A DNA stretch of 64,000 nt from Dokdonella_A ginsengisoli (GTDB taxonomy: Bacteria; Pseudomonadota; Gammaproteobacteria; Xanthomonadales; Rhodanobacteraceae): positions 186,001-250,000 of the forward strand of contig NZ_JBHSHD010000008.1 in NCBI RefSeq assembly GCF_042652785.1. The letters run 5' to 3'. The notes under the pieces were generated by a model that was not told the DNA's origin, searched no databases, and was given only the letters and a program-made list of their open reading frames with translations. The position numbers were made by a program, and so were the translations under genes. Shown here piece after piece: positions 38,301 to 46,104 of the stretch; position 1 is the stretch's first letter; each line of letters starts with the position of its first letter.

Positions 38301-38589
38301 CTGCGCGCGCGCGCAGATGCAGCATGCCGTCCTGCTGGCGGATCGACAGCAGCGCCGAACGTCCGCGCGGCAGGCTGATGCGGTAGCTCGCGTGTTCGCC
38401 CGGCGCCAGCCGGACGGCATGGCTGGCACCCGGCCGCAGCGCCGCCGTGTCGGCGGCGCGCGCGGCAGGAACGGCGAAGCCGGCGAGAAGCGCGACGAGC
38501 AGGCCGGCGATTGCGCTGCGGCCGCGGCTGCGCGCGTTCGACGCGATCCCCGTTCTCGTCCGGCGCTGCGCGCTTGGCATGGGCCGCAT
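35302..38589 (-). CDS. CHAT-domain peptidase-like protein with TPR array
   Basis: A 1095-residue exported protein. A signal peptide or anchor (about residues 20-48) is followed by a beta-rich domain, about ten TPR-like helical pairs (about 180-640) and a C-terminal CHAT domain (about 800-1095). The caspase-like dyad is present: His in F-A-T-H-A-V-L-D (about 951) and Cys in L-G-A-C-D-S-A-Q-G (about 1001). CHAT proteins are caspase/separase relatives, some activated through TPRs. The start at 38589 is tentative; 38580 is an alternative. The ATGA overlap with the sigma gene ties it to a signalling role. That it is periplasmic is inferred from the signal peptide. Confidence 0.82.
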   Translation of the reverse strand: MRPMPSAQRRTRTGIASNARSRGRSAIAGLLVALLAGFAVPAARAADTAALRPGASHAVRLAPGEHASYRISLPRGRSALLSIRQQDGMLHLRARAGDADDSPLLQTQAGRAAMLRVYLVAEAASSWDVDVAAAKPERAVSFTVELGAEHATRAGDRDGAKAERFYAEAEALRRAAGGVEGGRGSGDVDVARRRYREAASLWTHLGDACAALRAGSGLARLELAQARYPQAQAAAERALAHGCDATDPAFDAERAVARRTLAAALGYQGEFETSAEQSERALALYRRTGDRRFEGVALGNLSAVYRSLGETHKALQAAADALRIAQETGDAQGVEFSRSNLASSHLARGEFGSALAVYRQTLDELRATPYPLAEGLAWNELGSLYQRLGERGDARAAWTRAHAVWSSSGNRSGAAETWIAQGGAALDEGDTASAEAAFAQAAQIARADGLRSLEAHALCGLGRVAAAANDGPTARARLRESLALATVLRETAAIVAAEQALGDLDLRERNWASARAHYGRALSQARRGGDASAEAAAGASLARVDAATGKPAAAQASIERALAIVESQRAAIADPGLRTAFFASQHEYYALAIDVEMALERRTPRKGHAERALEIAERARARSLLDLLAERSIGIEREVDPALLAQEREAADRQRRLAWRLARTPQAQAGGLRDEVAAALRDLDTARGRLRAASPRYAAIAHPAPLRVDRARADLLGADEAIFEFWLGQTQSYLWVLRADGLESYELPPRAQIAGSVRALLDGVTTTRRVDAGVPLERRAALDAESEAAVRRLASALAQQVFPPALRARWPRQAAIVADAELQGVPFALLADELVDGERPAPVLLPSIAALRSLRELPERHSAGAGAAILADPVFAPDDPRLQPRRDASVRRPAEARDAAIAGLPRLLASRAEAQAIAALASSERSWLALDFAASREAAMRADWSAYAFAHFATHAVLDARHPQLSGIVLSLYDEAGRAQDGFLRVDDLYALRMPVELVTLGACDSAQGADLPGEGVLSLARAFFYAGTRRVVANLWSVDDRASAAFMHAFYRHLLQGGLRPPQALARAQEQLRQNPRFASAYYWSGFVLQGDWR

Positions 38590-38860
38590 CTTCGATAGGT
38601 CGGCCGCCGCCGGACGGCGGAAGCCGGTTGCGAGAAAGCGCTGGCGAAACGAACGCAGGCGGCGCCGAGGCCGTCGATCGCATCGCGCCGGCATCTTCTC
38701 ACAGCCCGCCGCGGCTCCGTCATCGCCGGCCGATGACACCCGGCGGGGTTACACTGCGGCCGGCATTCCTGGACGGATCGGGAACCCATCCCCGCCGGTC
38801 GCAGCGCAACCCCGGCACCGCCGCGCGCGCGTTGCAGGCCCCTTCACAAGGAGAACCGCG

Positions 38861-39658
38861 ATGCGCTACGCCCTGCTGCTGTTGCCGATCCTGGCGTCCT
38901 GTTCCGCCGCGACGCCGAAACCCGAAGCCGGTACCCCACCCGTGACGCGAGCCGCCGCGAGCGTCGACGACAAGACGCTGTCGGCCTACCACTGGAACCT
39001 GCAGGGCGCCGTCGATCGCGACGGCAAGCGCATCGATGCGCTGTTCGCGCGGCCGCAGCGGCCGCTGCAGCTGGATTTCCGCGACGGCCGGCTCGGCGTC
39101 TCCAACGCCTGCAACCGCATCGGCGGCGACTACCGCATCGACGGCGGCCGCCTGCGTCCCGGGCAGATGATGCAGACCCTGATGGCCTGCGCCGATCCGG
39201 CGCTGTCCGGCCTGGACGAGGCGATCCGCAGCCGCCTGCAGGGCGCTCCGCGCCTGAGCGTGGAAACCGGCGAGGCGCCGCGCCTGCGCCTGACCACGGA
39301 CGGCGGCGACGTCCTCGACTTCGGCGGCGTGCCGACCGCCGAAACGCGCTACGGCAGCGCCGGCGAGACGATGTTCCTGGAGATCGACGCGCAGACGCAG
39401 CCGTGCGCGCATCCGCTGATCCGCGACAAGCGCTGCCTCAAGGTGCGCGAGCGCCGCTACGACGCCAACGGCCTGGCCGCCGGCGCGCCGGGCGAATGGC
39501 AGCTGCTGTACCAGGACATCGAGGGCTACACGCACGAGGCCGGCGTGCGCAACGTGCTGCGCGTGAAGCGCTACGCGATCGCCCACCCGCCGGCCGACGC
39601 GCCCGCGCAGGCCTACGTGCTCGACACCGTGATCGAATCGGAGATCGTGCGCCCCTAG
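38861..39658 (+). CDS. META and DUF4377 domain lipoprotein
   Basis: A 265-residue lipoprotein. The lipobox L-A-S-C puts the acylated Cys near residue 13. Residues about 33-140 form a META/HslJ-like domain (F-A-R-P-Q-R-P-L-x-L and the S-N-A-C-N-R-I-G-G-D-Y block, M-M-Q-T-L-M-A-C), and about 155-260 a DUF4377 domain with Cys pairs. META proteins are linked to stress or antibiotic resistance in some bacteria. ATG 38861 has the strong site A-A-G-G-A-G 7 nt upstream. Its stop overlaps the stop of the convergent lipoprotein gene. Confidence 0.85.
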   Translation: MRYALLLLPILASCSAATPKPEAGTPPVTRAAASVDDKTLSAYHWNLQGAVDRDGKRIDALFARPQRPLQLDFRDGRLGVSNACNRIGGDYRIDGGRLRPGQMMQTLMACADPALSGLDEAIRSRLQGAPRLSVETGEAPRLRLTTDGGDVLDFGGVPTAETRYGSAGETMFLEIDAQTQPCAHPLIRDKRCLKVRERRYDANGLAAGAPGEWQLLYQDIEGYTHEAGVRNVLRVKRYAIAHPPADAPAQAYVLDTVIESEIVRP

Positions 39659-40068
39659 CGCGCGTCGCGCTCCGGCGCGCCGGCGTCGACCATCGCGATG
39701 TCGACCGGCTCGCCGGGATTGTGGCTGCGGATCGCGAAGCGCTTCGCGTCGAGCGCGAGGATGTCGGTCGGGTACGCGATGCCGTCCTCGATCATCACCA
39801 GCTTGCCGCCGTCGTAGGTCCAGCGGCCCAGCGCCGGCGGCGAGCCGGGCGACTCGATGCGCAGGCTGCCGTCGGCACCGAAACGGTAGCGCGTTCCAGG
39901 CGCGACCGCCGTGGAAGACTCCACGCGCCAGTCGCGGTCGACGAAGGCCGGCGCCGCCGCCGGCACGGGCTTCGCCGCGGGCGTTGCGGGGGCAGCGGAC
40001 GGTTGCGGCGACGGCGAGCACGCCGTCAGGGCCAGCGCGAGCGCTGCAGCGGCGGTGATCTTCTTCAT
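39655..40068 (-). CDS. Small lipoprotein of unknown function
   Basis: A 137-residue lipoprotein with lipobox L-T-A-C (Cys about 17), an Ala/Pro linker and one small beta-rich domain (W-R-V-E-S-S ... G-R-W-x-Y-D-G) reminiscent of lipocalin-like folds. It is the last gene of a three-gene run in which each start overlaps the preceding stop: its ATG (40066-40068) overlaps the DUF488 stop (40065-40067). No family is recognised. Confidence 0.7.
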   Translation of the reverse strand: MKKITAAAALALALTACSPSPQPSAAPATPAAKPVPAAAPAFVDRDWRVESSTAVAPGTRYRFGADGSLRIESPGSPPALGRWTYDGGKLVMIEDGIAYPTDILALDAKRFAIRSHNPGEPVDIAMVDAGAPERDAR

Positions 40069-40463
40069 GCGGTTCTCCGGTTGCGGCGCGCCGCCGCGAG
40101 CAAGGCTTCGCGCAGGACGACGGCCTGGTTCTGCGTATCGCTCTTCGCGCCGTAGACGAGGGTGAGCCGCCGCGGACCGGCGGCGGCGAGCAGCGCGTGC
40201 AGGCGCTCGCGCGGCTCCGGCGCGGCCAGCTCGTCGAGATAGCGCGTGCGGAATTCGGCCCAGCGTTCCGGCGCGTGGCCGAACCAGCGGATCAGCGCGG
40301 CGCTCGGCGCGAGTTCGCGCGCCCACTCGTCGAGCTGCAACACCTCCCTGCTGCGTCCGCGCGGCCAGAAGCGGTCGACCAGCACGCGATGGCCGTCGTC
40401 CGCGCCGGGGGCGTCGTAGGCGCGCCGCAGCGCGACGTCGGCGGCGGGCTTCGCGGCGCTCAC
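40065..40463 (-). CDS. DUF488 family protein
   Basis: A 132-residue DUF488 protein with the signature V-L-V-D-R-F-W-P-R-G near the N terminus and W-F-G-H-x-P-x-R-W-x-E-F in the middle. The biochemical role of the family is unknown. It starts with GTG (40461-40463) overlapping the stop of the uracil-DNA glycosylase-family gene (40460-40462), and its own stop overlaps the next start; the three genes are surely one operon. Confidence 0.85.
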   Translation of the reverse strand: MSAAKPAADVALRRAYDAPGADDGHRVLVDRFWPRGRSREVLQLDEWARELAPSAALIRWFGHAPERWAEFRTRYLDELAAPEPRERLHALLAAAGPRRLTLVYGAKSDTQNQAVVLREALLAAARRNRRTA

Positions 40464-41095
40464 CGGCGGCCTCCGGCGAGTGCTTCGCGCACGCGCTCGC
40501 GCAGCTGCGGCAGCAGTTCGCGCTCGAACCACGGATGCCGCTGCAGCCAGGCGGTGTTGCGCGGCGAGGGATGCGGCAGCGGGAAATGGCGCGGCGCGTA
40601 CTCGGCCCAGGCGGCGACCGTCGCGGCGAGGCTGGCCTTGCGCGCCGCACCGAGATGGTGCTGCTGGGCGTAGCGCCCGATCAGCAGCGTGAGTCCGATG
40701 CGCGGCAGCCGCGCGAGCAGGTCGTCCTGCCACAACGCCGCGCATTCGCGCCGCGGCGGCAGGTCGCCGCCGCGGCCGCGACCGGGGTAGCAGAACCCCA
40801 TCGGCACGATCGCGACCTGCGCCGGATCGTAGAACTGCGCCGGTTCGAGGCCGAGCCAGTCGCGCAGGCGTGCGCCGCTGGCGTCGTCCCACGGCACGCC
40901 GCTGGCGTGCACGCGCGCGCCGGGTGCCTGGCCGACGATCAGCAGGCGCGCGCCGGCGCCGGCCTGCACCACCGGGCGCGGCCCCAGCGGCAGCTCGGCG
41001 GCGCAGGCCTGGCAGGCGCGGATCGCGGCGAGCAGGCCGCGCAGATCGCGCTGGCGGGGTGTCGCCGCGGAACCGGTGCGACGAGGCGGTGGCAT
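40460..41095 (-). CDS. Uracil-DNA glycosylase family protein
   Basis: A 211-residue member of the UDG superfamily. Motif A reads G-Q-A-P-G followed by R-V-H-x-S-G-x-P-W-D-D-x-S-G, and motif B is L-P-H-P-S-P-R-N. It has C-Q-A-C near the N terminus but not a full set of four Fe-S cysteines. The subgroup is widely conserved in proteobacteria. Its base specificity is not known to me. It is first in the operon with DUF488 and a lipoprotein. Confidence 0.87.
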   Translation of the reverse strand: MPPPRRTGSAATPRQRDLRGLLAAIRACQACAAELPLGPRPVVQAGAGARLLIVGQAPGARVHASGVPWDDASGARLRDWLGLEPAQFYDPAQVAIVPMGFCYPGRGRGGDLPPRRECAALWQDDLLARLPRIGLTLLIGRYAQQHHLGAARKASLAATVAAWAEYAPRHFPLPHPSPRNTAWLQRHPWFERELLPQLRERVREALAGGRR

Positions 41096-41146
41096 GCGCC
41101 CATTCTACGCGGCGGTGCGATGCGCTTCTCACTCGCGCGCCGCCCT

Positions 41147-41163
41147 CACGGAAACCGCACGGA
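41147..41163 (+). promoter_or_regulatory. Two CACGGA half-sites spaced by 11 bp
   Basis: CACGGA is repeated at 41147-41152 and 41158-41163, in 11-bp phase, about 77 bp before the secreted BNR-repeat gene. Taken alone this could be chance in GC-rich DNA; it is listed because the same phasing precedes four other tail-bearing genes. Confidence 0.3.
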
Positions 41164-41239
41164 TTGCAAATGCCCGGCGAATGACGCCGCCGCCGCGCAA
41201 GGCCGACGCTGCACGGCCGCCGTCACCGGGAGACTTGCG

Positions 41240-43378
41240 ATGACCCTCCGCCGCCTCGCCGTTCCGTTCGCATCCGTGTTCACCTGCACGGCGCTCGCCG
41301 CGCCCGGCCTCGACGCCGGCGACGCACGGCCGCCGATGCCGGCCGGCCTCGCGCCGCCGGCCGTCGCGGCGCCGCTCGCCGGCCCGGCCTGGCAGCCGCT
41401 GGGGCCGCCCGGCGGCGACGTCACCGACGTGGCCGCCTCGCCGACGCAGCCGGGCGTGCTGCTCGCCGGCACCGCGCCGCTGGCATCGTTCGGCGGCAGC
41501 CTCTACCGCTCCGCCGATGGCGGCGCGAGCTGGAACGCGGTCGACGACCTCGCCGGCCGCAGCGTGTTCGCGCTCGTCTTCGATCCGCAGGGCCACGCAC
41601 ACGCGGCGACCCAGGACGGCGTGTGGAGCAGCCAGGACGGCGGAACGAGCTGGACGCAGCGCGACCTCGGCATCGATCCGCTCAACGACGTCGTGCTCGA
41701 CATCGCGCTGGACCCGGCCGACCCGGACGTGCTGTGGATCGGCGTCAGCGCGGCCTGGGGCCAGCAGGCGGTGAACCTGATGCGCTCGGACGACGGCGGC
41801 GCGACGTGGCAGGACCGCACGCCGCCGCTGGCCGCGCCGGCGAACGGCGTCGGCGTGGCGGTGAATCCGGCCGATCCGCTGCAGGTCGCGGCGGCGTTCC
41901 GCGGCGACTTCAGCGGCGGCGAGGTCTGGCTCAGCGAGGACGGCGGCGCCAGCTGGCAGAACCGCAGCGCCGGCCTGCCCGGCACGCCGCTGAACGCGGT
42001 CGCCTGGAGCGGCGCGCGGCTGCTGGCCGGCGGCGGCATGCTGTTCGGCGCGCAGGATTTCGGCCTGTACGGCTCCGACGATCTCGGCCAGAACTGGACG
42101 CCGCTGCACGCCGGCTGGCCGCTGCTGATCGCCACCGCCATCGCGGTCGATCCGGACGACGCGCAGACCATCGTGGTCGCCACCGACGGCGCCGGACTGA
42201 ACCGCACGCGCGACGGCGGCGCCAGCTGGGAAACCGGCATCGGCGCGACCGGCTCGCTGGCGATGCAGTCGGTGCGCTTCGCGCCGGGCAGCTCGCAACA
42301 GCTGCTGGCCGGCGCCAATTCGCTCGGCGTGTTCCTCTCGCACGACGGCGGCGCCACGTTCGACGGCGCCTCGCAGGGCATTTCCGAACTCGGCCTGTAC
42401 TCGATCGCGGCCAACCCGCTCGATCCGCTGCAGCTCGCGGTCGCGTTCCAGGGCAACAACAGCGGCGGCGTGTTCAGCTCGGCCGACGGCGGCGCCAGCT
42501 GGACGCTCGAGGCGGTGCCGCCGACGCGCTACAGCCGGGTCGGCTACTCGCCGGCCGGCGTGCTCTACGCGATTTCCAGCGGTCCGTCCTACGTCGCACC
42601 GGAAGGCCTGTACCGGCGCGAGGCCGACGGCCAATGGACCGCGCTCGGCCCGGACCAGGGCGAGCACTACGAATCGGACCTTGCCAGCCTGCGCTTCGGT
42701 GCGAACGATCCGGACCTGATCCTGCTCGGCGGCGGCGACTTCGGCGTCGCCGGCACCGACGGCACCGTCTGGCGCTCGATCGACGCCGGCACCAGCTGGA
42801 CCAAGCACGCAGTCAGCGGCGGGCTGTTCGTCGGCGACGTCGAGATCGTCGAGGACGGCAGCGACGAAATCGCGATCGCGCCGTACAACGGCCGCGAGAC
42901 GCCCGAACAGGGCGGCGTGCTGCGCTCGACCGACGGCGGCGCGACCTGGACCATCGCGCTGGAGACGGCCACCTTCCACCGCCCGCCGCGGCTGTGCGCG
43001 CAGGCCGGCGCGCCGGACACGCTGTTCCTCGCCGTCGGCGACGACTGGTCGACCAGCAGCCTGCTGCGCAGCGACGACGCCGGCGCGACATGGACGCCGA
43101 CCGGCTGGCAGGGCGCCACCGTGGTCGACGTCGCCTGCGATCCGGGCGACGGCGCGGTGCTCTACGTCGCGCAGGAAGGCGCCACGCGCGTGGCGCGCTC
43201 GGCCGACGCGGGCGCCACGTTCGCGCCGTTCGACGCCGGGCTGGAGCGCGCCGGCATCGCGCGCGAACTCGCCTTCGACGGCGGCGCGGCGCCGCGCCTG
43301 CTGCTGGCCAGCGGCCGCGGCAGCCACGCGATCGGGGCGCCGGGCGAGGAGACGATCTTCGCCGACGGCTTCGACTGA
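41240..43378 (+). CDS. Secreted BNR/sortilin-like beta-propeller protein with F-A-D-G-F-D end
   Basis: A 712-residue exported protein. The start at 41240 opens a signal peptide ending near A-L-A-A. The body is about a dozen blades with the BNR/Asp-box pattern S-x-D-G-G-x-S/T-W, spaced about 45-60 residues, as in sortilin/VPS10-like and photosynthesis-assembly propellers. The last residues are E-E-T-I-F-A-D-G-F-D and stop. Such propellers bind ligands or glycans; this one's target is unknown. The copy 3 regulator gene follows by about 100 bp. Confidence 0.82.
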   Translation: MTLRRLAVPFASVFTCTALAAPGLDAGDARPPMPAGLAPPAVAAPLAGPAWQPLGPPGGDVTDVAASPTQPGVLLAGTAPLASFGGSLYRSADGGASWNAVDDLAGRSVFALVFDPQGHAHAATQDGVWSSQDGGTSWTQRDLGIDPLNDVVLDIALDPADPDVLWIGVSAAWGQQAVNLMRSDDGGATWQDRTPPLAAPANGVGVAVNPADPLQVAAAFRGDFSGGEVWLSEDGGASWQNRSAGLPGTPLNAVAWSGARLLAGGGMLFGAQDFGLYGSDDLGQNWTPLHAGWPLLIATAIAVDPDDAQTIVVATDGAGLNRTRDGGASWETGIGATGSLAMQSVRFAPGSSQQLLAGANSLGVFLSHDGGATFDGASQGISELGLYSIAANPLDPLQLAVAFQGNNSGGVFSSADGGASWTLEAVPPTRYSRVGYSPAGVLYAISSGPSYVAPEGLYRREADGQWTALGPDQGEHYESDLASLRFGANDPDLILLGGGDFGVAGTDGTVWRSIDAGTSWTKHAVSGGLFVGDVEIVEDGSDEIAIAPYNGRETPEQGGVLRSTDGGATWTIALETATFHRPPRLCAQAGAPDTLFLAVGDDWSTSSLLRSDDAGATWTPTGWQGATVVDVACDPGDGAVLYVAQEGATRVARSADAGATFAPFDAGLERAGIARELAFDGGAAPRLLLASGRGSHAIGAPGEETIFADGFD

Positions 43379-43402
43379 AGCGGCCCGGCGCCTCCCCTCG
43401 CC

Positions 43403-43423
43403 GCGGCCGCCGCATGCGGCCGC
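43403..43423 (+). terminator. Hairpin after the BNR-repeat gene
   Basis: Seven-bp arms GCGGCCG and CGGCCGC surround a 7-nt loop, 25 bp after the stop at 43378 and before the regulator at 43483. GC-only stems are frequent in this genome and no T run follows, so the call is tentative. Confidence 0.35.
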
Positions 43424-43482
43424 TTCCGGGCAGCGGGTACACTGCGCTGCTCGGCGCTCGGCGTTCGGCGCTTGGAGCGAGG

Positions 43483-45837
43483 ATGGAACAGCAGGAACCC
43501 GCCGCCTACCGCTGCGGCGACTACACGATCGTGCCCGCCGAACGCCGGCTGCTGCGCGGCAGCGACGCGCTCGATCTCGAGGCGAAAGTCTTCGATCTGA
43601 TCCTGCTGCTGCTGCGCAACCGCGAGCGCGCGCTGGACAAGCAGACGCTGACCGCCGCGCTGTGGGGACGCCGCCCGGTCACCGACGCGGCGCTGAGCCA
43701 GCTCGTGCACAAGGCGCGCCGCGCGCTCGACGACGACGGCGACCGCCAGGCGATGATCCGCACCGTCTACGGCCGCGGCCTGCAGTGGGTGGCGCCGACC
43801 GAGACGGTGTGGCCGGCGGCGGTCGAGGATGCCGCGCCCGCACCTGCCGAAATCGTCGCCGGACCGGCGCTGCCGGCGCCGCGCCGGCGCGGACGCTGGG
43901 CGCTGCTCGCCGCCGCCGTGCTGGCCGCGGCGGCGATTGCGCTGTTCGCGCTGCGCCCGCGCGAGCCGGCACCGTCGGCGCTGCCGCGGCTGGCGATGCT
44001 GCCGATCGAGAACGCGACCGGTGAGGCGGCGCTGGACTGGACGCGCAGCGGCCTGCCCGGCCTGATCGGCAGCCTGCTCGGCGAGAGCGGCGCGGTCGAC
44101 GTCGGCGACACCCTGCAGGTGGCCAAGGCCTGGGACTACCTGCCGATCCCCGGCCGCTCGCAGGCCGAGCGCCTGCGCTACACGACCGGCGCGGCGATCC
44201 TGGTCGAAGGCCGCCTGCGCCGGCTCAGCGACGAACTCTACGAACTGGACCTGCGCGTGGACGGCGGCGACGCTGCGCACAGCGGCGAGATCGTGCTGAC
44301 CGCGGCGCAGCCGGCCACGCTCGGCGTCGACGCGGTGCCGCGCATCCTGCGCCTGCTCAAGCGCGAGGCGAAGACCGACCCTGCCACCGAGCGCAGCCTC
44401 GGCGGCGATGCGTATCTGGCGCAGACCTTCGCGCGCGGCGTGGACCTGGCCACCCACGGCGACTGGGAAAGCGCCAAGACGTATTTCGCGCTGTGCGTGC
44501 AGAACGCGCCCGACTTCCTGCCGGCGCGCCTGCGCCTGGGCGAGGCACAGGCGAACACGCGCGACCTGGCCGCCAGCGAGGCCACGTTCCGCGCACTGGT
44601 GGACGAGGCGCGCCGGCGCCAGCTGCCGGCGATGGAGGCCGCGGCGCTGATCGACCTGGCCGAGAACGAGTTTCGCCGCGGCGACCGCAGCGCCGCGCTG
44701 GCCCTGCTCGAGCAGGCGCGCGAGCCGGCCGGACGCGGCGGCGATCCGGACGCGCAGGCGCGCCTGGCCCTGCTCGCCGCGCGCGCGCACGCGATCCTGC
44801 AGCAGCCGCAACTGGCGGCCGAGAACCTGCAGCGCGGACGCGAGCTGATCGAGCGGCACGCGCTGCGCCAGCGCGCGCCGCTCCTGCACTACGCCGAGGA
44901 ACAGATCGCCGAGGTGCGCCGCGACTATCCCGCGCAGGAAGCCGCCGCGCGCGCCGCGCTGGCCGCGGCCGAGGCGATCGGCGACGAGCGCATGGCGATC
45001 AGCGAGACCTATCGCATCGGCCGCATGCTCAGCTGGCAGGAACGGCCGTTCGCCGCACTGCCGCCGCTGGCGCGCGCCTGGCAGCGCGCACGCCAGCGCA
45101 CGCTGCTCGACGTCGAGGCGCTCGCCGGCGTGGAACTGGCCTGGGTGCTGTCGGAAACCGGACGCTACGCCGAAGCCTGCGCCGTCGCCGACTCGCTCAT
45201 CGTCGAACTCGAGCCGCAGCCGAACGCGTACTGGAAGGCGGTCTCGCTGGCGGCGCGCGCACGCTGCCAGCGCGCCGGCGGCGACGCGAAGTCGGCGCTG
45301 GCGACGTACCGCGCGGTGCGGCCGCTGGTCAATCCGCGCGAGGATCCTTCGCTCGACGCGCTGGTGTCGCAGTACGAGGCGCTGGCCGCCTTCGTCGTCG
45401 AACGCGAGGCGCTGCCGGCGATCCAGGCACGCCTCGCCGCGGCCGGCGACGGCGCTTCGTACAAGCACGTGCGCCGCCTCGTCGACGCGGTCGCCGCCGC
45501 CGCGCGCGGCGACGTCGCCGCCGCGACCGCGCACCTGGAAGAAGAATCGGCCGACCCCGACCGCGACGACGGCCAGGGCAACGAGCTGCGCCGCTTCGCG
45601 CTGCACGTCGCGCTGGCGACCGACTCCGAGGCGATCGCGAAGATCGCGCAGCGCCGCGACGACCTGCTCGCCAGCAACGACGTCGAAGTGCTGCGCCTGT
45701 ACGCGCAATGGTCGGCGCGGCGCGGCGAAGCGGCCGTGCGCGAACGCGCGCAGGCGCGCATCGACGAACTGCGCCGCGGCGCGCTGGCGGGATTGGAAGG
45801 CATCGACGTCATGCTTCCGCCGGCGAAGGCGGATTGA
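43483..45837 (+). CDS. Winged-helix/TPR membrane transcription regulator, copy 3
   Basis: A 784-residue paralogue of the proteins at 8312 and 25364. An OmpR-type winged helix spans about residues 5-103 (L-D-K-Q-T-L-T-A-A-L-W-G ... V-Y-G-R-G-L-Q-W-V), then a linker and a membrane helix (about 143-163). Unlike the others, the next segment (about 170-290) resembles the CadC/adenylate-cyclase-linked L-P-I-E-N-A-T-G... 'FlgO/TolB N-like' domain before the TPR-like array (about 310-780). The position after a tail-bearing secreted gene suggests local control. Confidence 0.83.
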   Translation: MEQQEPAAYRCGDYTIVPAERRLLRGSDALDLEAKVFDLILLLLRNRERALDKQTLTAALWGRRPVTDAALSQLVHKARRALDDDGDRQAMIRTVYGRGLQWVAPTETVWPAAVEDAAPAPAEIVAGPALPAPRRRGRWALLAAAVLAAAAIALFALRPREPAPSALPRLAMLPIENATGEAALDWTRSGLPGLIGSLLGESGAVDVGDTLQVAKAWDYLPIPGRSQAERLRYTTGAAILVEGRLRRLSDELYELDLRVDGGDAAHSGEIVLTAAQPATLGVDAVPRILRLLKREAKTDPATERSLGGDAYLAQTFARGVDLATHGDWESAKTYFALCVQNAPDFLPARLRLGEAQANTRDLAASEATFRALVDEARRRQLPAMEAAALIDLAENEFRRGDRSAALALLEQAREPAGRGGDPDAQARLALLAARAHAILQQPQLAAENLQRGRELIERHALRQRAPLLHYAEEQIAEVRRDYPAQEAAARAALAAAEAIGDERMAISETYRIGRMLSWQERPFAALPPLARAWQRARQRTLLDVEALAGVELAWVLSETGRYAEACAVADSLIVELEPQPNAYWKAVSLAARARCQRAGGDAKSALATYRAVRPLVNPREDPSLDALVSQYEALAAFVVEREALPAIQARLAAAGDGASYKHVRRLVDAVAAAARGDVAAATAHLEEESADPDRDDGQGNELRRFALHVALATDSEAIAKIAQRRDDLLASNDVEVLRLYAQWSARRGEAAVRERAQARIDELRRGALAGLEGIDVMLPPAKAD

Positions 45838-45927
45838 GGGCGGCGCATCGCGGTCATTCCGCTCTCAACCGCCGTCACTCGCGCGGAAGCGGGAGTCCAT
45901 CGCGCCTTCCAATGGATGCCCACGCCT

Positions 45928-46049
45928 CCCTTCTCCCCCGGGGAGAAGGTGGCGCGCAGCGCCGGATGAGGGAACTCCTGGCACGACGCCGCACGTTTCC
46001 CTCACCCGCCGCGCTGCGCGCGTCGGCCTCTCCCGCAAGCGGGAGAGGC
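45928..46049. repeat. CTCTCCC-type palindromic repeats, head-to-head pair
   Basis: Two copies of the same element as at 23031 face each other: one forward at 45928-45973 (T-T-C-T-C-C-C-C arm, GCGCGCAGCGC hairpin, G-A-T-G-A-G-G-G end) and one inverted at 45998-46049 (C-C-C-T-C-A-C-C-C, GCGC hairpin, then CCTCTCCCGC and its inverse). They fill most of the 267-bp spacer between convergent genes and could also end both transcripts. Confidence 0.68.
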
Positions 46050-46104
46050 GGTCTCCTGTCCGATGCGAGCAGCCGGTGTCGGACGAAACCGTTGCGCCGA
46101 GTGA

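Noticed and set aside
40460..41095. Assignment of the UDG-family gene as a classical ung
   Set aside because: Motifs are of the G-x-A-P-G / H-P-S-P type, not the family 1 G-Q-D-P-Y / H-P-S-P-L-S signature.
43455..43475. Tandem CTCGGCG-like 7-mers just before the copy 3 regulator
   Set aside because: Period and sequence do not match the 11-bp sites and it overlaps the ribosome-site region; probably simple sequence.
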